The notes under the pieces are model-generated. The model ran no database searches. It was not told the DNA's origin and saw nothing but the letters and a program-made list of their open reading frames with translations. DNA of 64,000 nucleotides from Lagopus muta (lineage: Eukaryota; Chordata; Aves; Galliformes; Phasianidae). Below, in pieces: positions 53,601 to 63,402 of this stretch. The stretch's first letter is position 1. Each line of letters starts with the position of its first letter. Where the stretch lies: assembly GCF_023343835.1 (NCBI RefSeq), contig NC_064439.1:20221433-20285432 (forward strand), read 5' to 3'. Made by a program: the position numbers and the translations under genes.

Positions 53601-56600
53601 TTGGCACATGAAATGGAATATCAGCCTTGTCAGCTGAAGTATGTGTTTGTTAGATATTTATATGTTTTCAACTTTGCTGCCAGGGAGATATGTTTGGAGG
53701 GGGGTTGTGTTTGGTTTGGTTTCCTTGGCTAGTTTGAGGAAGGGAGAAGTTGATTTTTTTTTATTTTTTTTTTTTTTTACCCCAGTGGAAATATATGGAC
53801 TAATTGAACTTTAACTTTCTGAATAGTGGATATGAATGATATTCTAAGTAAAGGATATTAGGGGTTTGTATGTACTCGGTTAAAATCTTGGTATTTTAAA
53901 TTATTTATGGAACAGCGATCTCAGTGAAGGGTGAGAATTATTTCAAAGATGTGAAAGGGTTTGTTTGTTATTTTGTCATCCCTCCATGGCTGGTAACTTT
54001 TCTAATTTACCCCTTCAAATGAGTTGCTTTGAGTATCAATAAATCACGCTTTGTGGGGGGAAGAAGTTTTAATAGAGAACATGTGAGATGCTCCAGAAGT
54101 AATGCCTCCTATTTATTTCCATGGAAGCAGCTACAGATTGAAAAAGTACAGTAACACCATCTGAAAGAGCAAATTCTTAACAATAGACTGTATTTCAGTA
54201 CAATTGCCATCATTAGCCTATTTGCACAGATCAATTGATCAAGAGATTCTTCATTTTGTGGTGTTACAGCTGTGTGTGTGGCCATCTTGAATGTGATTTC
54301 TTTCATCTTGCTGTTACCACTGCTGAAATGCACCAGCCACTGCCTCACTGTGCTCACATCCATTCTTTGGTCTCCATAAACATTCAGAAAGCATTAGTGA
54401 ATGTCACTGGGTACCATTTTTTTTCTCTGCAGGGAGGAATTTGGTGACACACCTTTGCTTCAATGCACATTTCATGTCAGATATCATTCTGTCAGACTGC
54501 CCCTCTGCTGCCATCTGTCACATGGCAACAAAATGTAATAGAATATTGTTGGGAAGATTCAGCCTCCACTGCTGTACTGCCTGTATCTGTCTCTGACATC
54601 ATGGGCTGGTGTAATAAAATAGGAGGCATTAATTTCATCACAGTCCTTGTCCTGTAGGGAGGCTCTACCACAACTAGAAGTTCAGTCAAAAAATGTAAAG
54701 AATTTTAGGTCTGGAATATGTAGTGATTTGTTGTGTAAAGTCTTCCCATGTACATGTTATATAAAACAACTAAGGACCTGAAAAACTAAAATGCTGACAA
54801 ACGTATGCAGTATCTGCAATTGGACTATCAAGCTAATCTGTGGGTAGTTGCTGGAGACTTTAAAAAACATGTTTGCATTGCTTGAAATTGTGGAGGGTAC
54901 TACATTAAACACTGCAGTTTGAGGGCAGGTAGGACCAGAAGTAGTAGTTTGTGCTCTTGGTTTATATTAAGATTTATGGACAGAACTGAATGTTTGTAAG
55001 TAGAAGCGAAGTGTAACTTGGTAGATTATGTTTGAAATAATGCATCTTTGCATTTGAAAGGCACTTTGGTTATATCCTTCCATACCATGGAAACTTTAAC
55101 AGTTATCACTTGTGACATTGTTTCCACTAGCTGCTAAGTCTTTCATGAGAACCTACTATTTAAAATATCACCTCTATAGAGTTAAATCCCAAATATAGAC
55201 ATCACTGATCATTGAATTGTTAATAAGCTCTATATGCTTTGGCATCTATTTTAAACTGGCTACTATTTTAAACTATTTTAAATTGCTCTCATTCACTGTA
55301 ATTCACTGTATTCCTTAATACTGCCCCCTAAAAATGAAACTTTTCCAATTTTGCGGTATTCCACGTCTCTTATTTAAGAGTTAGTCACACATTAGCAAAT
55401 TCTACATTGTATGTACCTTGAAGAATCACTTCAGTGTTCCGTTGTAGCATAATGTACCCCTTTTGGTGTAGTATCTCCTCAATAACTGCACAACTTGGTA
55501 CAGCAGCTGCACAGCTTGGCATCATGGAAATAATTATGTTGAACTCCGTATGTTATTAAAACTGTATGGTTTTGTATGAGGCTTGTTTTCAATTTGAATT
55601 TTAGCCCATGTTTAACATGGAAGAGTTGTATCTCTTGTTAGTTACTACTTAATTCTGATACCATGTGGATTTACTGTACCTTGTAAATTAGCTCTTTGGC
55701 ATCTTTCTGTTCCACAAGGAAGACAAAATAAGCCATTACAGTTTTTTCTCTATTTTAATTTAATCTTCATGTAGAAAACTTTCAGTACTTGTAAACTTGT
55801 TTTCTTGACCAAAAAAATAAAAATAAAGCCAAAATGCCAGAAGTACAGTATATCCTGCAGACAAGATAGTTACGACTAAAGTAACATGATGGAAATATAT
55901 GGATGGTCTGAATGGCTTGAAAGAAGCAGATCATGGACTTCCCACATTTGTATAACATTAAGTACTAAGTAAACTTGAACTACAAGCACTGTCATGTGCA
56001 AATGTGGGCAGCTCTGGGTTCTGCATTCCCTGGAAATCTTTCATTAACTTTTTCAAAAATAAATTATTGCATTTTGTAAGGCTTTACAGACATAACATTT
56101 TTTTTCTAATCCTCACATTTCCAAAGTCCTTTTTATCTATAGAGTATTTCAGAAATGTCTAATTAGTACATAATTGTGAAAGCATGCCGTTAAATGATTG
56201 AGCTTTGTAAATGCTTTGGTTATCACTCATTTATATAACCACTAGCGTATTTTTCATGAAGTAGTTTTTTGTTCTAAATTAATAGTATTTGCAGAACCTT
56301 AAAATCACACTATGATGATGATATCGAAATAGTAAAATGCAGTTTTTAATTTCCGCTAAATTAAGTGGGCAATTTACAGGTTGCTTTCATCAGGAAGTAG
56401 TAAAAGATTGAAAGGACTTCTCCCTGATTAGTTGCTTCTGTACCCTTTTTCACTGGGAGATTGCATGGTTCAGTGAGATATATAGTCCTGGTTTCTCAGC
56501 AGGACAGCCTACTTCTGTTATGAATAAAGATGGGCTCAGAAGTCCTGTCACTGTGAGATGTGACACTGTCTGATATTGCACATAAGGACACCTTTCAGAA

Positions 56601-59600
56601 TGCCTTGGCTGCTGTGTGAAGACGAGCAGCTGGCTCTGTTTCTGCACACTTTGTGTCTAGGGCTGCATGCTGCAGAATGCACAGATGCAGTATGGATACC
56701 CCTCAACAGATTGCAGTAAATGAAACCCTAATCCTTCAGGCACTGTGCTCCTTAGTAGCGCAGGTTTTTGCATAGTAGTCAAGCAGCAGTGATGTAGCCC
56801 TTACAATTGAATGTGCAATGATCTGGTGAGCTGGAGCATCAGCAGGCAAGTCAGATATCTCCTAACTTTCTAATGCAGCCCTTCGTAGACCAAATACTGA
56901 TCTGTCGCACAGAGGGCGATAAGGGGAACTTTGTAACCAGTGATGTTAGTAACCTGGTGTACTTACAGCTTACTGATACTTACAGCTGTATCTTCCATGT
57001 ATTCAAAATAAAACTTGCCTCTTAGTTTTAAAAGTGTGTTATGTTGCTTGTTACCCTTTTTGTATATCCTAGAAGAGCTGGCTTTCCTTCAGGAAGGTTT
57101 TTAAGTGCAAGCCAGGTACCATGAGGTGTATACTTGAAATTCTTGGCTGACTTGGAGTCAGCTATTAAGAGAAACTGGATAAGAGTGGAATCTGGTTCTT
57201 TGCCTGCAGCAGATTTCTTATCCTGTCCAAATAACAATAGATCTCTATGTATCTTTCAATCTTACATTTTCTTTTAATAGGAACTTGCAACAGGGAACTC
57301 TGGTTTAACTTGTATCACTTGTAACAGGCAGATATTGTTATGATTTTCCCTTTAAATCACATTCCAGAAAGCAAAGTTGAGCTGAAACTGGAAATAAAAA
57401 GATCTATGTATTTTGATTTGTGAAGAATACATTTACTTTGTACAGTTTCTTTCCACTGTAGATTAAAAATAGCATGTTTTTTGAGGTTTATTTTTATTCA
57501 GAGGTATGCCAACATGTGGGTTTTTTTTTTTTCTTCTGTTTCCTGTTCATAGCAGAGTGGGTTACATTGCGTTTCCACTTTGACAGGAAGGAAAACTACA
57601 GGAAGGCATTGTGAAATGCAGTGTTTTCCTCTGCACAGGCTTTTCATTTCCCTTTTTGATGTGAAAAACAAGACAGGTGATCATAACCCTTCAAGAGGAG
57701 GCATAGCTTTCAAAGAGGAGTACTTCAAGTACTCCTTATGAGCAGTATTTGATGTTTCAAGTTCTCTGTGAATGTTGTGGTTCTGTACCTTTCAAATTGA
57801 ATGATGATGCTGAGTATGGTGCATTTCTTAGCCTTTTTGCCACCTTATTATTTTGTGTGAATGACCATCAAATTTCACTTTTAAAATGGTTTTGGCATAA
57901 ACACAGAGGTATACTTTTTGTTAGTTTTACAGTAGTACGTAGACATGTGCTTGCTTGTATGTGAGTTCAGGAAAGCATAATTGCATTTGAGATGAAAAAG
58001 TCACATATGAAATATTACAGCAGCTACTATAGAAATTGTGTTTTTTTAAATGTACCAAACAAACATGTTCTGCTAATCTGTGGAATGGACTTCAAAACTT
58101 TCTTACAGCTTTTTATATCAATAAATTTTCTATCTGTTTCAGTGTGTGTGTAGTGAATCTCACTACATTTTATAGCTGCTTATTTGTGTGGTCAGTTATA
58201 AAGAACAGTAATATAAATCAAAATCTTTGTAAAATATTTAGCATCCTTTTCTATGCCATGATATCTGCATGAAAAAGCTTACATAAAGTTTGTATAGAAA
58301 TTTGAATTGATAGACACTGTCATCAGTGTTTTCAAAGTACCTTCAATTATTCTTCTTATATTTAAATTTGCTTTAATTTAAGGTCCAAACCTGTGTAGAA
58401 TGGTACAATATTTCTTTAGTAACAGGGATCTGAATTTAAGAATGTTCTGAAATCTTTTTTTTTTTTTTCTTTTTTCCTTAAGGATATGGCTCTTGTTGCT
58501 CCTGAAGCACCTTCAGAACAAGCTAGGAGAGTTTTCCAGACATATGACCCTGAGGGTAAGGGCTGTACTCATTCTGTGGATACAAATTTTGAATTGTAAT
58601 GGATGCAGAATTCTGTGAAGTATCATGAAGTTTAACAAAGTCAAGTGCAAGGTCTTGTACCTCAGTTGAGGCAATCCCCAATACTAATACAATCCATAGA
58701 ATCATACAAACTGAGGGATTTAAGGATAGAAAAGGGGCTGGGTGTACTAATGGATGGCAGCTGGACTTGAAGCAGCACTGTGTCCTTGCAGCCCAGAAAG
58801 CTGACCTTATCCTGGGCTGCATCAAAAGAAGCATGGCCAGCAGGGTGAGGAAGGTGATCCTGCTAGTCTGTTCTGATGAGGCCTCACCAGGCAATCCATA
58901 TGTGGAGTCCTGAGTGTGTCCAGAGGAGGGTTGTCAAAACGAACATCTCCCCTATGGGGACAGGCTGAGAGAGCTGGGGCTGTTTAGCCTAGAGAGGAGA
59001 AGACTCTAGGGAAACCTAAGAGCTGCCTTTCAGTGTCTAAAGGCGGACTGTAAGAAAGAAGAGAGCAGGTCGTCTGACAGGGTCTGTGGTGATAGGATGA
59101 GGGGAAATGGTTTCATAAAAGAGACGAAATTTAGGTTGGATATAAGGATGAAGTCTTTTATAACGAGAGGGGTGAGGCACTGGAGCAAGTTGCCCAGAGA
59201 GGTGGTTGTTGCCCCATCCTTGGAGACATTTAAGGTCAGACTGGGCCAGGCTCTGAGCACCATAATCTAGCTGTGGGTGTTCCTTTTCACTGCAGAGAAG
59301 TTGGACTAGATAACTTCTAAAACTCTCTTCCAACTCTAAAGATTCTATGATTCTATCTCTTCAAAAAGGGAACCATTATTTTATAAGATCTGTTTCAAAT
59401 ACTGCACTTTCAAATCCGTTGTTCTTTCTACGTCATGATAATATGCTTTTATTCATGTGCTAGTTAAGCTAGTTAAGAGAAGAATGAAGTACTTAGCACA
59501 AACAACATTAAGTTTTCAATGCAGTAGTTAATCTGCAAGTGAAATGAAGGAATTATCTGAGAACTACTTCTAGCATTCTTAGAGCATAAGCTTTTAAGCC

Positions 59601-62600
59601 TAGTAATAGTCTTGGTAGTTAATGGAAAGCTTATGTATATTTTGTCTTCTTTTACATTACGTTTTCATAAAGTAGTTGATCTGCTGTGACTGCCTTCAGC
59701 GTGAAATTTTGTTCTTGAATGTGTATGGCACAAACTCAAAGTTACATTTTGGAAACAGATAATGCCTAACGTTCGGGTATTATTTTAACTGTTCAGAAGG
59801 GGGAAAATGTACAATTATTACCCCTGTCGTGTCAAACAGATTGCTATAGACTGAAGTCTTAACAAGTATTAAGCTTTAAGTGTATGAATGATGAGCTTAC
59901 AGTTTCTGTATTACATTCCTTCTTTTCTTTTTCAAAGTGTTATAAAAGCTGTTAGAAAACTGTGTTCCTTCTAGAGCCCTTCCACTGTTTTTTCAGTTTT
60001 AAAGATGTACAGTATTTATATTTAGTAGAATTTGTTTTCCTGAAAAGCATTTTGTTTCTTTTCCTAATGGGTTTTGTTTCTTTTTTAGATAATGGCTTTA
60101 TACCTGACACTCTCCTAGAAGATGTAATGAAAGCTCTGGACCTTGTTTCAGATCCTGAATAGTAAGTATAATAACCTTTCAGTGTATAGAAATATAAGTT
60201 AATTCTCAATTTTTTTTTATTTTTTATTTTTGCCTGTACTCAGGGCACAGGATGTTGTTTTGGAGTTCTTAGGTCAACTTTAAATGAAACAGAATGGAAG
60301 AATTAGAATTAATGTCTCTAGCTTTGGTAGTAATGAGTACAAGAAATATCCTTGCGTATTACTCTATGTTGAAGAGAGTTTTGTGAGTGTATTCCTGTGT
60401 GTTGACTAAAGTGAAACAGTGACCAAAAAAAAAACCTGAAACACCAGGATACTGGAAGGCACATTGAATTCAGATTAACATTGGACGTACGTGCAAAGTT
60501 TGAAGTGAAGCTGCTTCAGTTATATTCTTGTTTTCAGGCACCCGCTACTTTGTGTTCATAGTTGTAATTTAGTTGAAGAAGTGACACCCTGGTTTCTAGA
60601 ATTAGAGTCAAAGCTATTAAGAAAAAGGTAATATATTTTTTTTATATCATGTGAATGACAGGACTAGCGTTCAGTAGCAGCAGTTAACTTTCAGTGCCAG
60701 AGCTTACCTTCCAATTAAATTTCACCACTAAATTGTTCAACCCAGAAAGCATAGAGATGTGCTTGGACGATTTTTTTTTTTTTTACATCTCCAAAAGATG
60801 GTTTTGCTCTTTTGTAACCATATGTTCTAGTTTATTGTGATCTAAATAATTTGTTTCTGTAGAATGGCTGTGGAGACTGCAAGCATACTTACCACAGACA
60901 TGAAATTTGATTGGTTTTCTATCCTTTAAAATGTTACAAATGCAACAGAGTTCCCTGAGCTGTTCTCTGTGGAGGAGTGAAAATTGAAATTAAAAGACAC
61001 GCATGAAACTAGAACCAAATAAAATGTGACCAAAATGCTAGCGTTTGTGTCATGTCAATAAACAGTAAAAATTATCAAAGTTTTTTGTAAAGAGGTCTGA
61101 GAAGCTTTATTTTAGCCTTTTGTGTTCTCTTGCCTCAGTGAGTTCCCTTTCTGCACTGAGCAGTTCTTTCATTTGTCTGTTTGGCCTTCAGGACATCTGT
61201 GGCATAACCCTGGTGTATTTTGTTGTCCTTACCACATCAAATATAAATTGACTTAGGAAGAGCCAGTCAGAAGGCCTGCTATATGGAAAAGACCTCACTG
61301 AAGATCAAACCATAGAATATTTGGTCTTGAAACACTTCTTCTTAAGTAAAAAATTTTGTCCAACATTACTGTGTTGAGGACCTATTGTATTTTGTTTTTA
61401 GTTGTCCCGTCTGTTTAGGGGAATAGAAGTATAAGTAACACATTGCAAATAGCCTATAGACTTTTCTGCTTTTTTGTTGTTGTTGTTGGTTGGTTTGTTT
61501 TAAAGTAAATGAAAGGCATTGCTTCCAAGAGTGCTATTTACACCTTTTAGTTTGGGATTGAGATGGAAACTCCATGATCAAGTTGAATAATGGTCAGATA
61601 ACCTGCTTGGAGCTTGTGAAGGATAGAGGGGAAACTTTGTAGTGCAGCTATGAATTAACAAGTTAATCAACCAATTCAGTATTAAACTAGTTTATACAAA
61701 CAGCATGTGATACTGTAAAGATTTTCGATCTTGTAGAAAATGCTTCTGAAACATCACATCTTACATAAACATGGGATAAGAAGAAAGGCTTTGTTCTACA
61801 GTGGTAATTGATTCAATGATAGAAATACCATTTTTTGTAGAGAGTTGTCATTAGGGGAATCCTGTGAGAATTTCTGCTTAATCTGTAAAGTTTGGTATGG
61901 CATAGCTGAGATTTTAAAGGTAAAGATTAGTATGATGGTTTGTTCCTTCAAAGCAGTACAAAAGTTTAAAAGACATTAAAAAAAAATAAGCTAATGTGGA
62001 AGGACAACAGCAGTTACTAGAAGATAAGGTGATAGAGGTCTCAAATAGATGTTCTGTGAGTTGATGTTACATGGGATAAAACAGTCTTGATCTTTACGTG
62101 CACAGTGTTGGACTGCAAATTAGATGCTACCACTCAGGAAGGAGTTCTTAGGTTTGAGTTGATGCTGAATCACAGATGACATTTGGAATGAAGTATCTGT
62201 GAATTATGCCATTGTATAAATGCGTGACATTCATTCTCTATCAAACCAAGTGTTCACTGTTACTCAAGTACAAAAATAAGGTGTCATCAAATTGGATTAC
62301 CAGGTGGCAGTTTCAAAACATAGGATGCTTATTCACAGAATCTTATTTAATCTTATTTTGTAATATGTGAGTGGAATTGATTAAAAGCCACAAGTTCGTG
62401 GGTTAAAAGCCAATTAGGTACATACATGGAAAGAGAAAATAGATATCTCTGTGTTTTAGGTACTGCCTCTCACTGAAGATGTCTTTGACTGATGGAAATG
62501 GGGAGGGTAAACTAAGGATATCACTGTATGCTTGCCCTGTTTTACTCTATTGTAAGCGTCTTCTGTCCAGTGTCAGAAACAGGATACTGCACAAGGCAGT

Positions 62601-63402
62601 CAGTTGGTTTTACCCAGTGAGGGCATTCTTATGTATGGAACAATTCGTAGACAGAAGGATAGGATAGTTACAAATAAATGCTTAAACAGTCTGATGTCTG
62701 TAGAAATACACTGCTTAAGTAGGAACATGAAAGTATAATTGGCAATTGTTGTAATGTCCTAAAGTCGTACCATATTCATTCAGAAAAGCTTTCAGATTAG
62801 TCCAGTGTACTGCTAATCTTATTAATTTTTTTAACTATTTTTATATGAAGGGCACAATGTAAATATGAAATATATAGGTTAAACTTTTATTTTGGTATAC
62901 TTGGTAAATCTTGGAGATTATTCAAGTCTCTGTTTAAAAACATTGTTCAGCAGTTACAGGGCTGTTTAAGAGATGACTGTTTTATGTATCTAAGCTCAAG
63001 AATGCTTACAAGACAGCAAAATGCCTTTTGGGCCATAAACTGTGTTTTAGACTATATGAGTTTCAAATTACTTTACCAAATATGGTGATCCTTCAGAATT
63101 ATCGCTTATTCAAATTAAGATAACAGATTACTTTTACTTAAAAATAACTGTTTTGGCAACTTGTGTGTCATTTTGGTGCATTTGTCACTGATGATTAAAA
63201 ATAGAATACTATTGATATGCTTGGCAGCCAGTACTGTGGTAGCACAGAATAGTTTAGTCATGCAAAAGTAAAAATGTTTTTCTCTTACTTTTATATCCAA
63301 TGTTTTTCTCTTAGTGTAAACCTCATGAAGACCAAATTAGACCCAGAAGGGCTGGGCATCATATTACTGGGTCCCTTTCTGCAAGAATTCTTCCCTGAGC
63401 AG
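24226..63402 (+). CDS. MINDY3: MINDY3 deubiquitinase, coding exons 1-13, 3' end beyond window
   Basis: Thirteen exons join in phase to encode 372 residues that align along their whole length with vertebrate MINDY3/FAM188A. By family knowledge this is a cysteine protease of the MINDY-3/4 (DUF4205) class that trims K48-linked polyubiquitin; older work named it CARP, a pro-apoptotic protein. The sequence shows the nucleophile Cys52 in GGPC, His287 in SETHLTVFF, and an EF-hand-like loop at residues 316-327. All introns are GT-AG. The start was chosen because MSEVGQELVHLVWG matches the family N-terminus, has G at -3 and lies in a CpG island. The family length is about 445 residues, so about 70 C-terminal residues lie past the right edge. 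No stop or frameshift was seen. Coordinates span introns; the exons are listed separately. Confidence 0.97.
24323..28632 (+). other. MINDY3 intron 1
   Basis: 4.3 kb. The first 220 bases are still CpG-rich. It holds the CR1 at 24841-25263, an 18-base T run near 25330, and a 27-base match at 24536-24562 to a CR1-flanked segment upstream of the promoter. Otherwise unique-looking, T-rich DNA. Confidence 0.8.
24841..25263 (+). mobile_element. CR1 LINE 3' fragment, sense, intron 1
   Basis: The segment runs from a CR1 body (GGTCTGGAGGGGAAGACATG) through AGGCACTGGAACAGGCTGCC. It ends in the 3' motif GACTCAGTGATCCTTATGGG then TCCCTTCCGACTCATGATA and TTCTGTGATC. It is 5'-truncated and shares the gene's orientation. 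Confidence 0.93.
28633..28712 (+). CDS. MINDY3: MINDY3 coding exon 2 (residues 33-59), catalytic Cys
   Basis: The acceptor TTTGACAG and donor GTAAGA flank 80 bases. The exon encodes FVFSESES and then EQFEGGPCAVIAPVQ. Cys52 in GGPC is the family's catalytic nucleophile. The exon ends in phase 0. The open frame runs on into intron 2 before a stop at 28860. Confidence 0.97.
28713..29243 (+). other. MINDY3 intron 2
   Basis: 531 bases, GTAAGA to AAAG, with no repeat recognised. Confidence 0.9.
29244..29301 (+). CDS. MINDY3: MINDY3 coding exon 3 (residues 60-79)
   Basis: The acceptor ATATCAAAG has a weak pyrimidine tract and the donor is GTACTG. The exon encodes AFLLKRLFASEKSTWRDCP, matching the helix that follows the catalytic motif in the family. 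It ends in phase 1. Confidence 0.95.
29374..29790 (-). mobile_element. CR1 LINE 3' fragment, antisense, intron 3
   Basis: The + strand reads GGATGGTTTGGGTTGGAAGA, then a GGGCAGGGATACC block, then AGTGATGGGGCATCCGCTGC, and ends near CTAAACAACCCAAAGTCTCT. This is reverse-complemented CR1. It fills over half of the 754-base intron 3 and begins 72 bases after the exon 3 donor. An A run at 29642-29667 interrupts it. Confidence 0.92.
29642..29667. repeat. Poly(A) run inside the intron 3 CR1
   Basis: About 26 consecutive A residues sit where the CR1 consensus (antisense) has a short A tract. This fits homopolymer expansion within the element better than a separate insertion. Confidence 0.8.
30056..30229 (+). 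CDS. MINDY3: MINDY3 coding exon 4 (residues 79-137)
   Basis: At 174 bases this is the longest coding exon here. The acceptor is GATCTTTCAG and the donor GTAAGA. It encodes LLCHTLCDILEMACSDN and the strongly conserved RGKTTEETASIS, then a more variable linker PAESSHQEEQP. Ser137 is split across the junction with exon 5. Confidence 0.96.
30230..33913 (+). other. MINDY3 intron 4
   Basis: 3.7 kb, AT-rich, with a poly(A) run at 32654-32676 and no CR1 recognised. Confidence 0.85.
32654..32676. repeat. Poly(A) run, intron 4
   Basis: About 23 A residues, not visibly part of a CR1. It could be the tail of a short retroposed sequence, but no source was recognised upstream. Confidence 0.8.
33914..33965 (+). 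CDS. MINDY3: MINDY3 coding exon 5 (residues 137-154)
   Basis: A 52-base exon with acceptor TTGTGTATAG and strong donor GTAAGT. It encodes SALAVEELGFERFHALI. The last codon begins with CA and is completed by C from exon 6, giving His154 where I recall Gln in mammals. Confidence 0.94.
33966..35339 (+). other. MINDY3 intron 5
   Basis: 1.4 kb with T runs near 34123 and 34840 and no named repeat recognised. Confidence 0.85.
35340..35454 (+). CDS. MINDY3: MINDY3 coding exon 6 (residues 154-192)
   Basis: The acceptor TGTCTTTAG follows a long pyrimidine tract. The donor GTTTGT is weak at +3 and +4. The exon encodes FPELKDAIWDQYSVW and FGVLLFLYSVILTK, part of the catalytic domain core. It ends in phase 0. 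Confidence 0.96.
35455..36441 (+). other. MINDY3 introns 6 and 7 around exon 7
   Basis: Two short introns of 478 and 435 bases flank exon 7 at 35933-36006. No repeat was recognised in either. Confidence 0.85.
35933..36006 (+). CDS. MINDY3: MINDY3 coding exon 7 (residues 193-217)
   Basis: The acceptor GTTTCTGCAG and donor GTAAGT flank 74 bases encoding GTENIKNEIEDATEPLID and PVYGHG. Ser217 is split across the junction. Confidence 0.96.
36442..36521 (+). CDS. MINDY3: MINDY3 coding exon 8 (residues 217-244)
   Basis: The acceptor ATAACATAG and donor GTAAGT flank 80 bases. They encode SQSLINLLLTGHAVSNVWDG and DRECSGM, one of the most conserved blocks of the MINDY-3/4 domain. Lys244 is split across the junction. 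Confidence 0.97.
36740..37555 (+). mobile_element. CR1 LINE fragment, sense, intron 8
   Basis: A diverged CR1 covering the end of ORF2 and the 3' UTR. It shows CATGAAATTCA-like spacing (GTGAAATTCATCCAGGGCAG), TTAGGCTGCATTAGGAGTCA, TTTTGGGCTCCCCAGCG, CTGGAACAGGTTGCCTGG, and a decayed 3' tail (ATTATTCTGGGGTTCTAC). Stops and indels break any reading frame. The 5' edge is approximate. Confidence 0.85.
39714..39955 (-). mobile_element. CR1 LINE 3' fragment, antisense, intron 8
   Basis: The + strand begins with decayed octamers (TTAGAATGGTTAGAATCG), then AGTTGTAAGGCATCTCTGC, GGTCCAACTCCCCTGCTCA and CATCTCTGGACAGCCTGTTA. This is reverse-complemented CR1 3' sequence. It fades by about 39955. Confidence 0.82.
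41090..41160 (+). CDS. MINDY3: MINDY3 coding exon 9 (residues 244-267)
   Basis: The acceptor TTTTGAACAG and donor GTAAGC flank 71 bases. They encode KLLGIHKQATVGFLTLMESL and RYCK. The exon ends in phase 0. Confidence 0.96.
41161..42270 (+). other. MINDY3 intron 9
   Basis: 1.1 kb, no repeat recognised; a weak pyrimidine tract precedes the exon 10 acceptor. Confidence 0.85.
42271..42351 (+). CDS. MINDY3: MINDY3 coding exon 10 (residues 268-294), catalytic His
   Basis: The acceptor TTGCACGTTAG has a poor pyrimidine tract; the donor is GTATGT. The exon encodes VGSYLKSPKFPIWILGSETH and LTVFFAK. His287 in the ETHLTVFF motif is the expected catalytic histidine. Its 81 bases are in phase 0 at both ends, so skipping it would keep frame while removing this residue. 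Confidence 0.97.
48977..49003. repeat. Perfect inverted repeat at a CR1 5' junction
   Basis: AGTAGGTGTCC (48977-48987) and GGACACCTACT (48993-49003) are exact reverse complements separated by CGCCT. The right arm reads into CR1 sequence; the left arm is at or just outside the element's truncated 5' end. Confidence 0.9.
48991..49093 (+). mobile_element. Short 5'-truncated CR1 3' end, intron 10
   Basis: About 100 bases with GGCAGGGCGGTTGGACTCGA, GGTCCCTTCCAACCTCTACG and a terminal ATTCTGTG. This is a recent-looking, strongly 5'-truncated CR1. Its 5' junction lies in a perfect 11-base-arm hairpin. Confidence 0.93.
51945..52520 (-). mobile_element. Degraded CR1 LINE fragment, antisense, intron 10
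   Basis: The + strand shows CAGAACAGGTTGCTCAGGAC, GGACAGCCTGTTCCAGTGTG, CTCCTAGATCACGTGCTCCA and CTTCCTCTGGACTGCTCCAG, all reverse-complemented CR1 landmarks in order. It is old and diverged, interrupted by a T run at 52096-52118. Its distal edge is uncertain. Confidence 0.78.
52096..52118. repeat. Poly(T) run in a degraded antisense CR1, intron 10
   Basis: About 23 T residues split the CR1 between CTAGTCAGAATCACC and CTGACTTGTACCCATTG. Confidence 0.85.
54087..54643 (-). mobile_element. Internally deleted mariner (Galluhop-like) DNA transposon, intron 10
   Basis: The two ends are inverted copies sharing AATGCCTCCTATTT: 54101-54114, and reverse-complemented at 54617-54630. This matches the end motif I recall for the chicken mariner Galluhop. 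Read on the minus strand, GGAGACCAAAGAATGGATGT leads into the transposase DNA-binding region. The copy is about 560 bases against about 1.2 kb for a full element, so the catalytic part is missing. It is therefore non-autonomous. Exact ends and TA target duplication could not be fixed by eye. Confidence 0.88.
54109..54363 (-). pseudogene. Mariner transposase N-terminal remnant
   Basis: The open frame starts MDVSTVRQWLVHFSSGNSKM, the helix-turn-helix start of a mariner transposase (compare the usual VSTVRRW pattern). After about 20 residues homology is lost at the internal deletion and the rest is out-of-family sequence. No DDD catalytic residues are present. The upstream coding part is frame-shifted relative to it. 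Confidence 0.75.
58483..58555 (+). CDS. MINDY3: MINDY3 coding exon 11 (residues 295-319)
   Basis: A long T-rich tract precedes acceptor CCTTAAG; the donor is GTAAGG. The exon encodes DMALVAPEAPSEQARRVFQT and YDPE, the start of the EF-hand-like segment. Asp319 is split across the junction. Confidence 0.97.
58608..59357 (+). mobile_element. CR1 LINE, sense, ORF2 end plus full 3' end, intron 11
   Basis: This is the best-preserved CR1 in the window. Landmarks in order are ATGAAGTTTAACAAAGTCAA, CTTGCAGCCCAGAAAGCTGA, ATCCTGGGCTGCATCAAAAG, GGACAGGCTGAGAGAGCTGG, GGTGAGGCACTGGAGCAAGT, and two terminal octamers ATTCTATGATTCTATC. The upstream part encodes a broken remnant of the reverse transcriptase C-terminus. 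It begins about 50 bases after the exon 11 donor and takes up half of intron 11. Confidence 0.95.
60089..60161 (+). CDS. MINDY3: MINDY3 coding exon 12 (residues 319-343)
   Basis: The acceptor CTTTTTTAG and donor GTAAGT flank 73 bases encoding DNGFIPDTLLEDVMKALDLV and SDPE. This completes the EF-hand-like loop. Tyr343 is split across the junction. Confidence 0.97.
60162..63314 (+). other. MINDY3 intron 12
   Basis: 3.2 kb, AT-rich, with short T and A runs and no named repeat recognised. Confidence 0.85.
63315..63402 (+). CDS. MINDY3: MINDY3 coding exon 13 (residues 343-372)
   Basis: The acceptor TTTCTCTTAG is good; the donor GTAACC is weak at +5. The exon encodes NLMKTKLDPEGLGIILLGPF and LQEFFPEQ. 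It ends in phase 0. The remaining exon or exons must lie past 64000. Confidence 0.95.

Larger units (their letters stand above)
42352..58482 (+). other. MINDY3 intron 10, the largest in the window
   Basis: 16.1 kb between the catalytic-His exon and the EF-hand-like exons. It carries a short CR1 at 48991-49093, a degraded antisense CR1 at 51945-52520, the mariner remnant at 54087-54643, and several T runs (about 43403, 53755, 57520). No nested gene was recognised; its open frames appear to be chance. Confidence 0.8.

Noticed and set aside
58523..58894. Minus-strand frame of 123 codons over exon 11 and the CR1
   Set aside because: It is antisense to both MINDY3 and the CR1; it is a shadow frame.
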